From Myxococcus sp. CA023 (lineage in GTDB: Bacteria; Myxococcota; Myxococcia; Myxococcales; Myxococcaceae), in the NCBI RefSeq assembly GCF_010998615.1, contig NZ_JAAEAH010000077.1, positions 1 to 43,238 of the forward strand: DNA of 43,238 nt. Direction: 5' to 3'. Made by a program: the position numbers and the translations under genes. The notes under the pieces were generated by a model. The model searched no databases. It worked only from the letters and a program-made list of their open reading frames with translations, and was not told where the DNA came from. Positions 30,967-39,760 of the stretch are shown one piece after another (position 1 is the first letter of the stretch; every line of letters begins with the position of its first letter).

Positions 30967-31413
30967 ATGGCCGTCAAGGTGTCCTTCAAAGCCCCTGCCC
31001 TCGTGCGCCTGCGTCAGCAGCCGCAGCAGGTCCTGCGCGCGCTCGACCTCCCGCTGCGCGATGCGGTGCGCCGGACGCTGGACCTGTCCACCTTCCTCGT
31101 CCCGCGTCGCTCGGAGGAGGAGCGCGACGAGCACCGGCGCAACGCCAACGGCGTGCCGGAGAAACCGCTCGCCGACACCGGGTTCATCAGCGGGCCCGCG
31201 TACAACATGCAGCGCCTCTCCGTCTCGTGGAGCGCTGGGTATGAGCACCCCTCGGCGGGCCCCATTCACGAGGGATTTCACTGGGGGGACCAAATCATCC
31301 GGCCCCCGCCGCACTTTTTGAAGAAGGCCTTCCGGAAGTCGCGCTCCGTCGCTCGAAAGGGCGTCGCGCAGGTGCTGGCCACGTACCTCCAGAAGCAGTT
31401 CCCCCGTCGATAG
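30967..31413 (+). CDS. HK97 gp10-like tail/neck component
   Basis: 148 aa. Basic N-terminal helix, SAGPIHEGFHWGDQ and PPPHFLKKAF near the end resemble the gp10-like tail-completion family. Usual position is before the terminator; here it follows it. Confidence 0.6.
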   Translation: MAVKVSFKAPALVRLRQQPQQVLRALDLPLRDAVRRTLDLSTFLVPRRSEEERDEHRRNANGVPEKPLADTGFISGPAYNMQRLSVSWSAGYEHPSAGPIHEGFHWGDQIIRPPPHFLKKAFRKSRSVARKGVAQVLATYLQKQFPRR

Positions 31414-31425
31414 GAGCACCGCCCA

Positions 31426-31857
31426 ATGGCAGACCCGGTTATCGCTTACATCCACGCCATCCACCTTGCCGCGACGGCGTCCGAAGCGCCGTCCGCGAGC
31501 AACAAGATGGACGGAATCTCAGACGCGCCGGTCAACATGACGGCGGACACGGTGGAATCCAGCTACCTCGGCCAGGACAACGGCTGGAAGCGCAGCATGA
31601 CGACGGCCAAGAGCTTCCAGATTCCGATCTCGGGCCACCTGATGCGCAACGACCCGACGCACATCCTGCTGCGCAACGCCTTCATCAACCACGAGACGGT
31701 GTGGCTGCTCATCGTCGAGGACGAGTCCGCGGCCCCCGGCAGCCAGGGCCACCGCTACCCCGTGAAGGTGACCTCCTACGAGGAGGGCCGCACCTCCACG
31801 GACGTCGTCACCGTCTCCGCCACCCTCACCGGCCAGGGCGCGCCCAGCGCGCTGTGA
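31426..31857 (+). CDS. Major tail tube protein
   Basis: 143 aa, ATG with AGGAG upstream. Beta-rich, with DAPVNMTADTVESS, GWKRSMTTAKSFQIPISGHL and a final VVTVSATLTGQG, fitting tube proteins of non-contractile tails; it lies directly before the G/GT chaperones as expected. No sheath gene is present, so the tail is of siphovirus type. Confidence 0.75.
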   Translation: MADPVIAYIHAIHLAATASEAPSASNKMDGISDAPVNMTADTVESSYLGQDNGWKRSMTTAKSFQIPISGHLMRNDPTHILLRNAFINHETVWLLIVEDESAAPGSQGHRYPVKVTSYEEGRTSTDVVTVSATLTGQGAPSAL

Positions 31858-31890
31858 GCCATCACCCGTCGTCCCCCAGGAGGAAGCACC

Positions 31891-32295
31891 ATGGAAGGAC
31901 TCACCCTCAAGCAGCGCCTCGCTCAGAAGACCCGGAAGCTGGTGAAGACCGTCGAGTTGGATGGCGACAAGGTGGACCTGCGTCGCCCCACTCACAAGGA
32001 GCGGGTCGCCGTCCTCAAGCTCATCGAGGACGCAAACGAGATGCCCAACAACGCCGAATCGACGGAGGTCAGCCAGGCCAATGCAACGGGGGGCAACCTC
32101 CGCGGAATCTCTCGCATGGTCGCGTGCGTGCTGTACGACCCGGAGTCGAAGCTCCGCCTCTACGACCCGGCCGACCCGGGCGACATCGACGCCATCTACG
32201 GCGCGCCCTGGCTGGAGGACGTCACGGCCGACGCCCAGAAGGCCTTCATGGGTGGCCTCAAGGAGTCCGTTGAGGAGGCCCGGGGAAACTCCTGA
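31891..32295 (+). CDS. Tail assembly chaperone (G-like)
   Basis: 134 aa; ATG with CAGGAGG. Short acidic-basic protein with LRRPTHKERVAVLKLIEDAN and an ADAQKAFMGGL helix. Ends EEARGNS; two codons before its TGA lies GGGAAAC, a slippery heptamer allowing a -1 shift into the next frame (see below). Position between tube and tape measure is diagnostic for G/GT pairs. Confidence 0.85.
   Translation: MEGLTLKQRLAQKTRKLVKTVELDGDKVDLRRPTHKERVAVLKLIEDANEMPNNAESTEVSQANATGGNLRGISRMVACVLYDPESKLRLYDPADPGDIDAIYGAPWLEDVTADAQKAFMGGLKESVEEARGNS
32283..32289 (+). promoter_or_regulatory. -1 frameshift slippery heptamer
   Basis: G GGA AAC in the frame of the G-like protein (phase checked by codon count), one sense codon before TGA 32293-32295. 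Phage lambda uses the near-identical GGGAAAG at the same place in G-T. Confidence 0.9.
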
Positions 32296-32558
32296 GCGAC
32301 CCCCGAGAGTTGCTCGTCTTCGCCGCCGCGAAAGCGTTGGGCCAACGACCCAACGACGTCCGCGAGTGGGACGACGACGAGCTCTACGGGCTGGTCGCCT
32401 ACGGACAGCTTGAAGCCGAGAGCATCAAAGAGAAGGAGAAGGAGGCCACGGCAGGCGCTGCACTGCCGTCCCCTTCGCAGGTGCGGCCCACCGCCCAGCA
32501 GGCGACCCGCTCCGTCATCTACCGCGTGGGCCCGAGGCCCAGCACACCGAAGGGGTAG
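32289..32558 (+). CDS. Tail assembly chaperone T-part (made as -1 frameshift fusion)
   Basis: About 89 residues in the -1 frame. After the shift the fusion reads ...EARGN-LLSDPRELLVFAAAKALG and continues to QATRSVIYRVGPRP. A TTG at 32310 could serve as an independent start but has no ribosome site. As in lambda GT, the extension should bind the tape measure while the G-part binds the tube protein. Confidence 0.85.
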   Translation, partial: LLSDPRELLVFAAAKALGQRPNDVREWDDDELYGLVAYGQLEAESIKEKEKEATAGAALPSPSQVRPTAQQATRSVIYRVGPRPSTPKG

Positions 32559-32561
32559 CGC

Positions 32562-35174
32562 ATGTCCGGCGGAGGCTTGAAGGTCGGCGACCTGTACATC
32601 GCCGTGACGGCCAGCATCGGCGAGGCCCTCAAGTCCCTCCAGCAACTCGCCAAGGCGACGGAGGACATGGCCAAGGAAATCAAGAAGGCCGCCGAGCCCA
32701 TCGGCAACATCGGCGCCATCGTGGCCGCGGGCATGGCTGGCGCCGTGGCCGCGGCCATGCAGAGCAATGACAAGCTAAAGGACGAGGTCGGACGCCTCAA
32801 GGAGCTGGCGTACACGCTCGCGGCGGACATCGGAGACCTCTTCCTCCCGGTGGTGCGCAAGCTGGCGGACTTCTTCGAGCGCCTGGTCGTCACGTTCCAA
32901 CGCCTCTCCCCCGAGATGAAGAAGAGCAGCGCGGACGTGGCCGTATGGGTGGCTGGCGTCGGGCTCGCTGTGGGTGCCATCGGGAAGATGGCGGGCGTCA
33001 TCGAGGGCCTCGCAGGCTCCGTGGGCGTCGTGCTCAAGGTGATGGGGGGACTCCAGAAGTCCACCCTCCTCGCCAGCATCGGCCCCACGCTGGCGGCCGT
33101 GGCGGCGCCGGCAGCGGCCATAGCCGCCGCGGTTGCCGGGCTCACCCTGCTGGCCGGCAGCGTCTACGGCGCATGGACGGACACCAGCACCGGGCTCCGC
33201 GACTCGGTGATGAGCATCCTCACCAGCATCTCCACTGTCGCGTCGCGCGTCTGGCAACTCCTGACGTCCACGTTCAAGGGACTGGCGGACACAGTCACCG
33301 CCATCGCGGGCCAATCCCTTGAAACCATGGCTTGGCTGATTCGCGAGGCAGCGAAGAAGCTCGACCCCTTCGTCAAGGCGCTCCCGAAGACGCTCCAGAT
33401 GGGGCGATTGACCAAGGCGCTGGACGACGCGCAGAAGGTCACCGGCAAGGACTTGCTCAAGGACCTGCAGAAGGGCGCCGCCTACCTCCAGGCGATGGCC
33501 ACCGAGGGCGCCCAAGCCATCGCTGAGTCACTGTCCTCCCTCGGCGCGTCCGTCGCGGACATCGCCACCGACGTCGGCAAGGGTGTTGCCGAGGGCTTCG
33601 GCAAGTCCCTGGCTGGTACGCGGAAGATGCTCGACGACCTGGGGCTGACTGGCCTGCTGGACTCGCTCATGGCGATGATTCCGGGCCTCGCGTCGGGACA
33701 GGCGAACACCCGCACACCGGACGACGGCAGCGCGTCCGGGCGTGAGAAGAGCCTCGCCCAGCTCCAGCGCGAGGAAAGCGAGGCCATGCGCCGAGAAATG
33801 GCCGGCGCGGACTACTACGAGGGGTCCTCCGCCGCCGCCGCCTTCGCGCAGTTCGAGAAGGAGGTGCAGAAGTACAAGGACGAGGCCGCGCTCAACCTCG
33901 AAATGGAGCGGGAGTCCCGCGAAGAGCTCAAAGAGGCCGTCCTGGAGGCCAACGAAGCGGGCCGGGCCTCCTTCCGCGCTCTCTCCGCGGACATGCGCAG
34001 GTGGATGGACGAGGCCCGCGCGGCGATCGCCGCCGCGAAACGCGAGCTGCTCAACCGCGTGGCAGGCGCGATGGGCGAAATCACCACCCTCGTGAACGCC
34101 GCCGCGGCCGGATTTCAGGCGGGCGGGCCCATGGGGGCCATCGGCGCCGTCGTCAGCGAGCTGCTGCTCCAGTCCGAGGCGTTCAAGACACTGATGGAGA
34201 TGGTGTCCGTCGTCATCGGCAGCGTCGCGAACGCCCTCGGGGCCATCCTGGTCCCGCTGCAGCCGCTGGTGGGCGCCATTTCCCTCATCATCGACGCGGT
34301 GGTGTCCACGCTGACGCCTGTCTTCACCACCCTCGGCGAACTCGTGGAGCCGCTCGTGCCGCCGCTGGTGCTGCTGGGGCAGCTTCTCCAGGGGCTGGCT
34401 CCGCTGCTCTCCGCGCTGGCCCAGGCCTTCCTGGCCATCGTTGCGCCCATCAACAGCATCGCCGGGCCCGTGCTCCGGGAGCTCTTCGGCGTGTTGAAGT
34501 TCATCGCCACAATCGTCCTCACCGTCGCCCAGGCGCTGGGGAAGGCATGGAACACCATCGTCGGCGGCGTGCAGGCGGTCATCCGGGGAATCTCCAAAGC
34601 GGTGGAGTGGCTCGGAATCGACAGCCTCAAGAACTTCGCCAACTCGCTCGACCGGATGAAGGTGGACACGGACGCGATGGGCGAGTCGCTGAACGCCCTG
34701 CGCGACCTCACCTGGGACTCGGCCGAGGCCAAGGCGAAGGAGACGGCGGAGGTGCTGCGGAACACGGCCGCGCTCCAGAAGGCCACGGACGCCCTCACCA
34801 ACGTGCCCAACGCCTGGAAGGTGGCGTTCCGGCGCTACCAGTCACAGGACGCGCAGGACGGCCCGTCCACGGAGCCCACGCCGACGCCGACGCCCACGCC
34901 TCCACCCTCCGGCGGTGGAACAAACGCCCCGCCGACCGGGGACGACGGGATTCTGCGCAACCGTGCTGGAGAACCGTTGCCGGATTGGAAGCAGCCGAAC
35001 GACCCAAGCAGGCAGTACTCGAAGAGCAGCAACGCCACCGCCGACGCGGCGCCCTACTCCGTCACCATCGTCGGGTACGACCTCGACGAGGCCGTTGAAG
35101 CCGGTGCGCGCCTCGTCCGCCAAGAGGCACGACGCCGAGCGTTCCGCCGGAGCGGGCGCACCGAGGGACTTTGA
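32562..35174 (+). CDS. Tape measure protein
   Basis: 870 aa, ATG with AAGGGG upstream. Long helical protein with coiled coils (residues 400-500) and many hydrophobic Ala/Gly/Val helices (about 130-210 and 520-690), typical of the protein that sets tail length and is ejected with DNA. At about 0.15 nm per residue it predicts a tail near 130 nm. Pro/Thr-rich linker (PTPTPTPTPP) near residue 770. It directly follows the frameshifted chaperone. Confidence 0.92.
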   Translation: MSGGGLKVGDLYIAVTASIGEALKSLQQLAKATEDMAKEIKKAAEPIGNIGAIVAAGMAGAVAAAMQSNDKLKDEVGRLKELAYTLAADIGDLFLPVVRKLADFFERLVVTFQRLSPEMKKSSADVAVWVAGVGLAVGAIGKMAGVIEGLAGSVGVVLKVMGGLQKSTLLASIGPTLAAVAAPAAAIAAAVAGLTLLAGSVYGAWTDTSTGLRDSVMSILTSISTVASRVWQLLTSTFKGLADTVTAIAGQSLETMAWLIREAAKKLDPFVKALPKTLQMGRLTKALDDAQKVTGKDLLKDLQKGAAYLQAMATEGAQAIAESLSSLGASVADIATDVGKGVAEGFGKSLAGTRKMLDDLGLTGLLDSLMAMIPGLASGQANTRTPDDGSASGREKSLAQLQREESEAMRREMAGADYYEGSSAAAAFAQFEKEVQKYKDEAALNLEMERESREELKEAVLEANEAGRASFRALSADMRRWMDEARAAIAAAKRELLNRVAGAMGEITTLVNAAAAGFQAGGPMGAIGAVVSELLLQSEAFKTLMEMVSVVIGSVANALGAILVPLQPLVGAISLIIDAVVSTLTPVFTTLGELVEPLVPPLVLLGQLLQGLAPLLSALAQAFLAIVAPINSIAGPVLRELFGVLKFIATIVLTVAQALGKAWNTIVGGVQAVIRGISKAVEWLGIDSLKNFANSLDRMKVDTDAMGESLNALRDLTWDSAEAKAKETAEVLRNTAALQKATDALTNVPNAWKVAFRRYQSQDAQDGPSTEPTPTPTPTPPPSGGGTNAPPTGDDGILRNRAGEPLPDWKQPNDPSRQYSKSSNATADAAPYSVTIVGYDLDEAVEAGARLVRQEARRRAFRRSGRTEGL

Positions 35175-36490
35175 CCATGCCCCCTTTCCTCGCCCTCAGT
35201 GGGATTCCTATCCCCGTCTCCACCAGGAGCCCCCTCCGGTACTCCCCCACGTTGCTGGGTGAGAAGCGCAGGGCCTTCAGCGGAATGGCGCGCTCGAGCG
35301 TGCGGCGCAAGCTCATGACTTACGAGGCCGGCACGGGGCCCCTGCCCCTCGCCGACGCCGCGGCGTTGCGCGCGCTCATCGACGGCGAGGGCAACTCCTG
35401 GGCCTTCGCCGGGAACATGCTGTCGAGCCGCGGCCTGTGGCCCTCCACTGTCGGCTCACCGTTGGCGCTGCCGGACCTCGGGCGGTACCAGGGATATGCG
35501 CTGGCGTTGAGCGCCGGCCACGCCGTCAGCTGGGCCACGCAACTGGGCGAGGACTGGACGGTCGCGTACTGGGCCCGCGTCTGGGGCGGGTCTGGCGCGC
35601 AGTGGCACCACTACGTCCAGCGCTCGGATGGGACAGTGTACGTGGACGCGACGGCGCCAAGCCCTGCCCTGGGGCACACGTGGTCCTTCGACGCCGGCTT
35701 CGAGAGCAACTGGGGCCTGCAGCCGAGCGACGTCGATGCGAGTGTCGGCGAGCCCGGACGGTATGGCCAATGCGCGACGTTCGGCGAGTGGACCTCGGCA
35801 ACGTGGCCCACACAGCTCGGCACCCAGTGGACGGTGGCGTATTGGGCGCGGCTCTCCACGGACGGCACCTGGCACCTCTACATCCACCGGGCAGGATTGC
35901 CGCTCAGCCGCGACGGTGTGGTGGGCAGCCATGCGGCCACGGCGGGCGCCCTCATCGCGACCAACGGCAACTACACGCAGTTGCCCGATGGCGCCGTCTA
36001 CCTCCTGAACCGCCGTGGAACAACAGGGCCCGGCATTCCCAACGTGAGCGGAGCCCCGCTGTTGGTGGATGACCTGGTCGTCTTGCCGTACACGGTGCCC
36101 GACTCGTGGGTGGCGCCGTGGTTCGCGGCCACCGCGCCGTTTCGGCTGCCCGGAACCACGGGGCTGGCCGAGGTGGACGACAACGGCGCGCTCTCGGTGC
36201 ACCACCTGCACGGGGTGGCCGGTGGCTTCCTCAACCCCTCCAACGACTCCCTGTTGGTGAGCGACCTGGTGGCGCTGCCCTACCGCGTCCCCGACGAATG
36301 GCTGGCGCCCTGGCGCGACGCAGGCGCCCCTTTTGGTCCCCTGCCACACCACCGAGCCACCGGGTCCGGCCTGCACCGGCCCGTCCTGGTGCTGGGCGAC
36401 GCGGGCAGCGGCGAGGCCCTGGAGTGGTGGATGGGCACCGCGCGCGTCAGCGGCGAGGACTTCACCTACTCCCTGATGGAGTCACCATGA
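35171..36490 (+). CDS. Distal tail protein with nested internal duplications
   Basis: 439 aa from TTG 35171 (overlaps the tape stop); ATG 35177 is the alternative. N-terminal 90 residues look like a distal tail protein ring (LLGEKRRAFSGMARSSVRR). Then two copies of a lectin/LamG-like unit (WTVAYWAR at about residues 129 and 220, each followed by H.Y.. and DGT/AG) and two copies of a LLVDDLVVLPYTVP unit (about 297 and 361). It probably connects the tail tube to the hub and adds carbohydrate-contact surface. Confidence 0.7.
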   Translation: MTMPPFLALSGIPIPVSTRSPLRYSPTLLGEKRRAFSGMARSSVRRKLMTYEAGTGPLPLADAAALRALIDGEGNSWAFAGNMLSSRGLWPSTVGSPLALPDLGRYQGYALALSAGHAVSWATQLGEDWTVAYWARVWGGSGAQWHHYVQRSDGTVYVDATAPSPALGHTWSFDAGFESNWGLQPSDVDASVGEPGRYGQCATFGEWTSATWPTQLGTQWTVAYWARLSTDGTWHLYIHRAGLPLSRDGVVGSHAATAGALIATNGNYTQLPDGAVYLLNRRGTTGPGIPNVSGAPLLVDDLVVLPYTVPDSWVAPWFAATAPFRLPGTTGLAEVDDNGALSVHHLHGVAGGFLNPSNDSLLVSDLVALPYRVPDEWLAPWRDAGAPFGPLPHHRATGSGLHRPVLVLGDAGSGEALEWWMGTARVSGEDFTYSLMESP

Positions 36491-38880
36491 GGCAGCTTTC
36501 CCAGCAGGAGCAGGCCACCCTTCTCGCGGGCAACTACGGCACGCACCTGCGCGTCCGCGTGCACCGGACGGACGCGAGCACCGTGGACCTCGCCAGCTTC
36601 CTGGGTCGCGACTGGATGATGGGGGCCACGGTGAGCCAGAGCGTGGACACCCCCGTCGCACAAGCCACCGTCACCGTCCGGCGCAACGGGCCCGGCGGCG
36701 TCGTCTCACTGTCGCCGCTGGTGGGCTCCAGCCCGGCGAACCGCGGGCCTACGGGGCTCCTTGAGCCGCTCCTGCAGGAAGGGCGCATCTTCCGTCTCGA
36801 CGTGCAGTGCACGCCGGGCACGCCCCCCACGCCTGGCGGCTGGCGCGAGGCTTTCATCGGGCGCATCGACGAGGTGGACGCCGCCGCCGAGGAGCTCACC
36901 TTCAGTGGGCGCGACCTGTCGAGCGCGTTCCAAGACAGCTTCATCGAGTTGGAGCGCAACTACGGCAACGCCACAGTGGGCGTCGCCGTGCAGGACGTGA
37001 TGGTGTCCATCATCAGCGACAACGTCCCCAACGGATTCGGCCCCGGCTTCTACTGCCCCGTGGACCCCATGTGGCAGTTGGGCCGCTTCACGCAGCAACG
37101 GCAGTCGGTGGGCGAGGCCCTGAACGCCCTGGCCGCGCAGTTGGGCTGGGAGGTGCGCCTGCGCTGGCGCGAGGGGCACGGCTGGTACCTCTACCTCCAG
37201 AGCCCGGAGCGCATCGGCGCGTCTGTCGTGTGGACCGTGGGCCCGGACGAGTACGGAGAACTCGGCCAGGTGCGGCGCTCGCTGGAGCACATCCGCAACG
37301 CGGTGGAGGTGGTGTACTGGGACCGCAACGACCTCGACGCCACCGGCATGCCCAAGCGCAAGACGGTGATAAGCCTCAACCCCACGAGCATCGCCACTGT
37401 TGGGCGACGCTTCATGCAGGTGGCGGAGGCGAGCACCAGCAACATCAACACCGCCGTGGAGGCCCAGCGCCTGGCGGACGTGGCGATTGCCGACCTCTCG
37501 GACTCGGCCCTGGAGGTGGAAGTCGAGGTGCCGTACCTCTGGCACCTCGAAATCCACGACGTCCTGCGCGTCCTGCCGGACGGCGTCTCCCTCAGCGAGG
37601 CCCAGGAGCTGGCCATCGTCGGGCTGGACTGCTCCTTCGCGGAGGGCGTCGCGAAGACGACGGTGAAGCTGTGCGGCCGCCCGGCTACCTCCCGCGTCGA
37701 ATGGATGGCCAGGGAGGCTGTCCCCTCCACCAACGCATCGGCGGCCGTGCGCAGCATCCAGCCCCAGGCCAAGATGCTGGGCCCCGACGCGCCCACCGAG
37801 CTGGCGCCCACCTCCACCGTCAACGGCTTCGCGCTCAGCTTCAAGCCGCCCGCCGCCGGGCCGGCGTGGGACTCCTTCGAGCTTCACCTCTCAACCTCGG
37901 CGGGCTTCGCGCCCAGCAACGCCACCCTCAAGGCCGCAGCGTCCGCAACGCGCTTCGAGGTAGCCGACCTGGTGCCCGGCACGAAGCACTACGCGGTGGT
38001 GCGCGGACGCGACGCGCACGGCAACGTCGGGCCCGCCTCTGCGCAGGTGGAGTTGGCGCCGCGGTACGTTGAGCCACGGCTCATCACGCCGATGGTCAAC
38101 TTTGCCGTTGCCCCCCTGAATTACGATTTTGAAGCCCAAGCGTCTCCTGCCACCCCCCCTGATAACTGGATAATTGAGGAAGGTGTATGGGGGGTGGATG
38201 TCGTAGTGACCTCGGACGCAGTGAGCGGAAGCAAGGCACTCCAATTCCAAGGCAGTGATGCTGTTGTCGTCTCACAGGCATTCTCGGTACGTCCGGGGCT
38301 CCGCTACTCTCTCGACATATTTGCCAAAGGGAGCGCCGCCGCACTCCTCATCTATGCGCTTGAGTGGCTGGATGCAGTAGGTGCCCCACTCTCGGCGACC
38401 TACTTCCACGCAACGTTCAGCAACGAGCCCTGGCGGCGACATGCATACGCTGGGCAATCACCTGAGGGCGCGCGGTTCGTGCGGGCCCGACTACAGTCGG
38501 TCCTGGGCGCGACAGGGAGGACCATCCAAGTAGATTCCGTGCAGATCGACCTCGCGGAGCTCGTGCAGGAAGGGGCTCGGTCCCCGTTTATCTTTCATGG
38601 GAACTGGGAGAGCGACACATCGGACGGAAGAGGCCCCGCCACCCACTACAAAGACAGCAGCGGGAGAGTTCATCTTGAGGGCAGAATCACCGGGGGCACC
38701 GTCGGAAGCGATGCCCTGACGCTTTACCCTGGATGCTACCCGCCCTACACGCGCGACTTCGGGGTCGCCACGGCAACGGGGTATGGGCGCGTGACGGTCT
38801 CACCGAGTGGCACAGTCGTGCTCGCATCAGGCTCGCCCACATGGGTCAGCCTGAACGGAATCTCTTTCCGCGCGAGATAG
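36487..38880 (+). CDS. Tail-tip/receptor-binding protein with hub, FN3-like and lectin-like parts
   Basis: 797 aa; ATG overlapping the previous stop. Residues 1-430 resemble the hub (Tal-like) fold: IGRIDEVDAAAEELTFSGRDL, then LAAQLGWEVRLRWREG and VEVVYWDRNDL. About 436-525 is an FN3-like domain (DAPTELAPTS, VADLVPGTKHYAVVRGRD). About 540-690 is a jelly-roll/CBM-like domain (FEAQASPATPPDNW, LRYSLDIFAKG, RTIQVDSVQIDL). The last 100 residues (HGNWESDTSDG..., GRVHLEGRITGG) look like a receptor-binding head. Codon use changes at about 38090 to AT-richer, implying recent exchange of the host-range part. Confidence 0.75.
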   Translation: MRQLSQQEQATLLAGNYGTHLRVRVHRTDASTVDLASFLGRDWMMGATVSQSVDTPVAQATVTVRRNGPGGVVSLSPLVGSSPANRGPTGLLEPLLQEGRIFRLDVQCTPGTPPTPGGWREAFIGRIDEVDAAAEELTFSGRDLSSAFQDSFIELERNYGNATVGVAVQDVMVSIISDNVPNGFGPGFYCPVDPMWQLGRFTQQRQSVGEALNALAAQLGWEVRLRWREGHGWYLYLQSPERIGASVVWTVGPDEYGELGQVRRSLEHIRNAVEVVYWDRNDLDATGMPKRKTVISLNPTSIATVGRRFMQVAEASTSNINTAVEAQRLADVAIADLSDSALEVEVEVPYLWHLEIHDVLRVLPDGVSLSEAQELAIVGLDCSFAEGVAKTTVKLCGRPATSRVEWMAREAVPSTNASAAVRSIQPQAKMLGPDAPTELAPTSTVNGFALSFKPPAAGPAWDSFELHLSTSAGFAPSNATLKAAASATRFEVADLVPGTKHYAVVRGRDAHGNVGPASAQVELAPRYVEPRLITPMVNFAVAPLNYDFEAQASPATPPDNWIIEEGVWGVDVVVTSDAVSGSKALQFQGSDAVVVSQAFSVRPGLRYSLDIFAKGSAAALLIYALEWLDAVGAPLSATYFHATFSNEPWRRHAYAGQSPEGARFVRARLQSVLGATGRTIQVDSVQIDLAELVQEGARSPFIFHGNWESDTSDGRGPATHYKDSSGRVHLEGRITGGTVGSDALTLYPGCYPPYTRDFGVATATGYGRVTVSPSGTVVLASGSPTWVSLNGISFRAR

Positions 38881-39405
38881 TCACTCTGCGGCAGTGCAGT
38901 GCATCCGGGCTCCATTGGGCGCCTGCGCATCAGAGAAAGTCGCGATGCACTTCGTACCAGGTGAGAAGGGCGTAAAGTCATAGCCCCCGCCCGACTCGAT
39001 GAGCCCGCCCACCTCGCGCAGGGTGTGGGCGTTCGTCACGACCCGCGCACCCCCAGCGGCATTCACCACCGCAGGGAACGTCAGCGTTGTGTGCGGCTCA
39101 ATGGTCTGAATCGTCTCCCACGTCCCCATCACCCGGCTCACTCTGTTGTCGCCGGTCCACGGGCCGAGGATGGTCACATTCACGCGCGCTAGCCGTGGCA
39201 CCGAACCGGTGTTTTCGATGACGACGTCGACGGGACCTGGAGCCGCCTGGGTATCCCCCTTGGCACCAACGAGTACGTCCCCAAGGCCAGCACCCTCCAT
39301 GCCTCCAGTGTCGGAACGATTGCCCGTCTCCTGGTTCCCGGGCTCACACGCAGTGAGGAACGACAGAGCGGCAACGGCGGCAAGGAGTTGGCGGACCAAG
39401 GGCAC
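38881..39405 (-). CDS. Predicted lipoprotein
   Basis: 174 aa, GTG start. Signal MPLVRQLLAAVAALSFLTAC with lipobox LTAC (Cys20). The mature part is beta-rich with VDVVIENTGSVPRLARVNVTI (an Ig-like sandwich flavour) and three Cys. Its stop abuts the receptor-binding gene's stop with no gap or terminator. A superinfection-exclusion or virion-surface role is possible but unproven. Confidence 0.65.
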   Translation of the reverse strand: MPLVRQLLAAVAALSFLTACEPGNQETGNRSDTGGMEGAGLGDVLVGAKGDTQAAPGPVDVVIENTGSVPRLARVNVTILGPWTGDNRVSRVMGTWETIQTIEPHTTLTFPAVVNAAGGARVVTNAHTLREVGGLIESGGGYDFTPFSPGTKCIATFSDAQAPNGARMHCTAAE

Positions 39406-39484
39406 CCCCGGAGTGAGACAACAGGCCTAGCACCGGGAGTCCTGGCGGGGCAACGGGGTCAAGCCCGCCCTCAGCAGGTACTTG

Positions 39485-39760
39485 TCATTCAGTGCAGGAG
39501 GGAGCGCATGTCACTATGTACGACTTGCGGCGCCGAATCTCCGTCACGGTGAGGCTCCCCTGCCCTGGAGGGACGCGGCGACGGCACCTGGCGCAGGTCG
39601 CCGCCCGCCGATTCGGCCGCGCACCGGCTTGCGCCTCACGGCAGGCCCGCTCCAGGTGGCGTGTCCCGGTGGCGGACTCGAACCAGCACATCTCGCCCTT
39701 GCGGATGCGCGCGCCGCACCCGGCGGCCGTGCAGGTGCCGGCCTTGGCCGCGACAATCAT
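39485..39760 (-). CDS. Zinc-ribbon small protein
   Basis: 91 aa from ATG 39760, which overlaps the sigma-like gene's stop by ATGA. Cys pairs at GTCTAAGC, EMCW, RAC, CARC and the last CAPSC; two possible metal sites, with RRRVPPGQGSLTV between. Resembles PARP-type or nucleic-acid-binding zinc ribbons in phages. Last gene of the early operon. Function unknown. Confidence 0.6.
   Translation of the reverse strand: MIVAAKAGTCTAAGCGARIRKGEMCWFESATGTRHLERACREAQAGARPNRRAATCARCRRRVPPGQGSLTVTEIRRRKSYIVTCAPSCTE

Noticed and set aside
36706..37887. 393-aa leftward frame opposite the tail-tip gene
   Set aside because: Shadow; the forward frame has hub and FN3 motifs.
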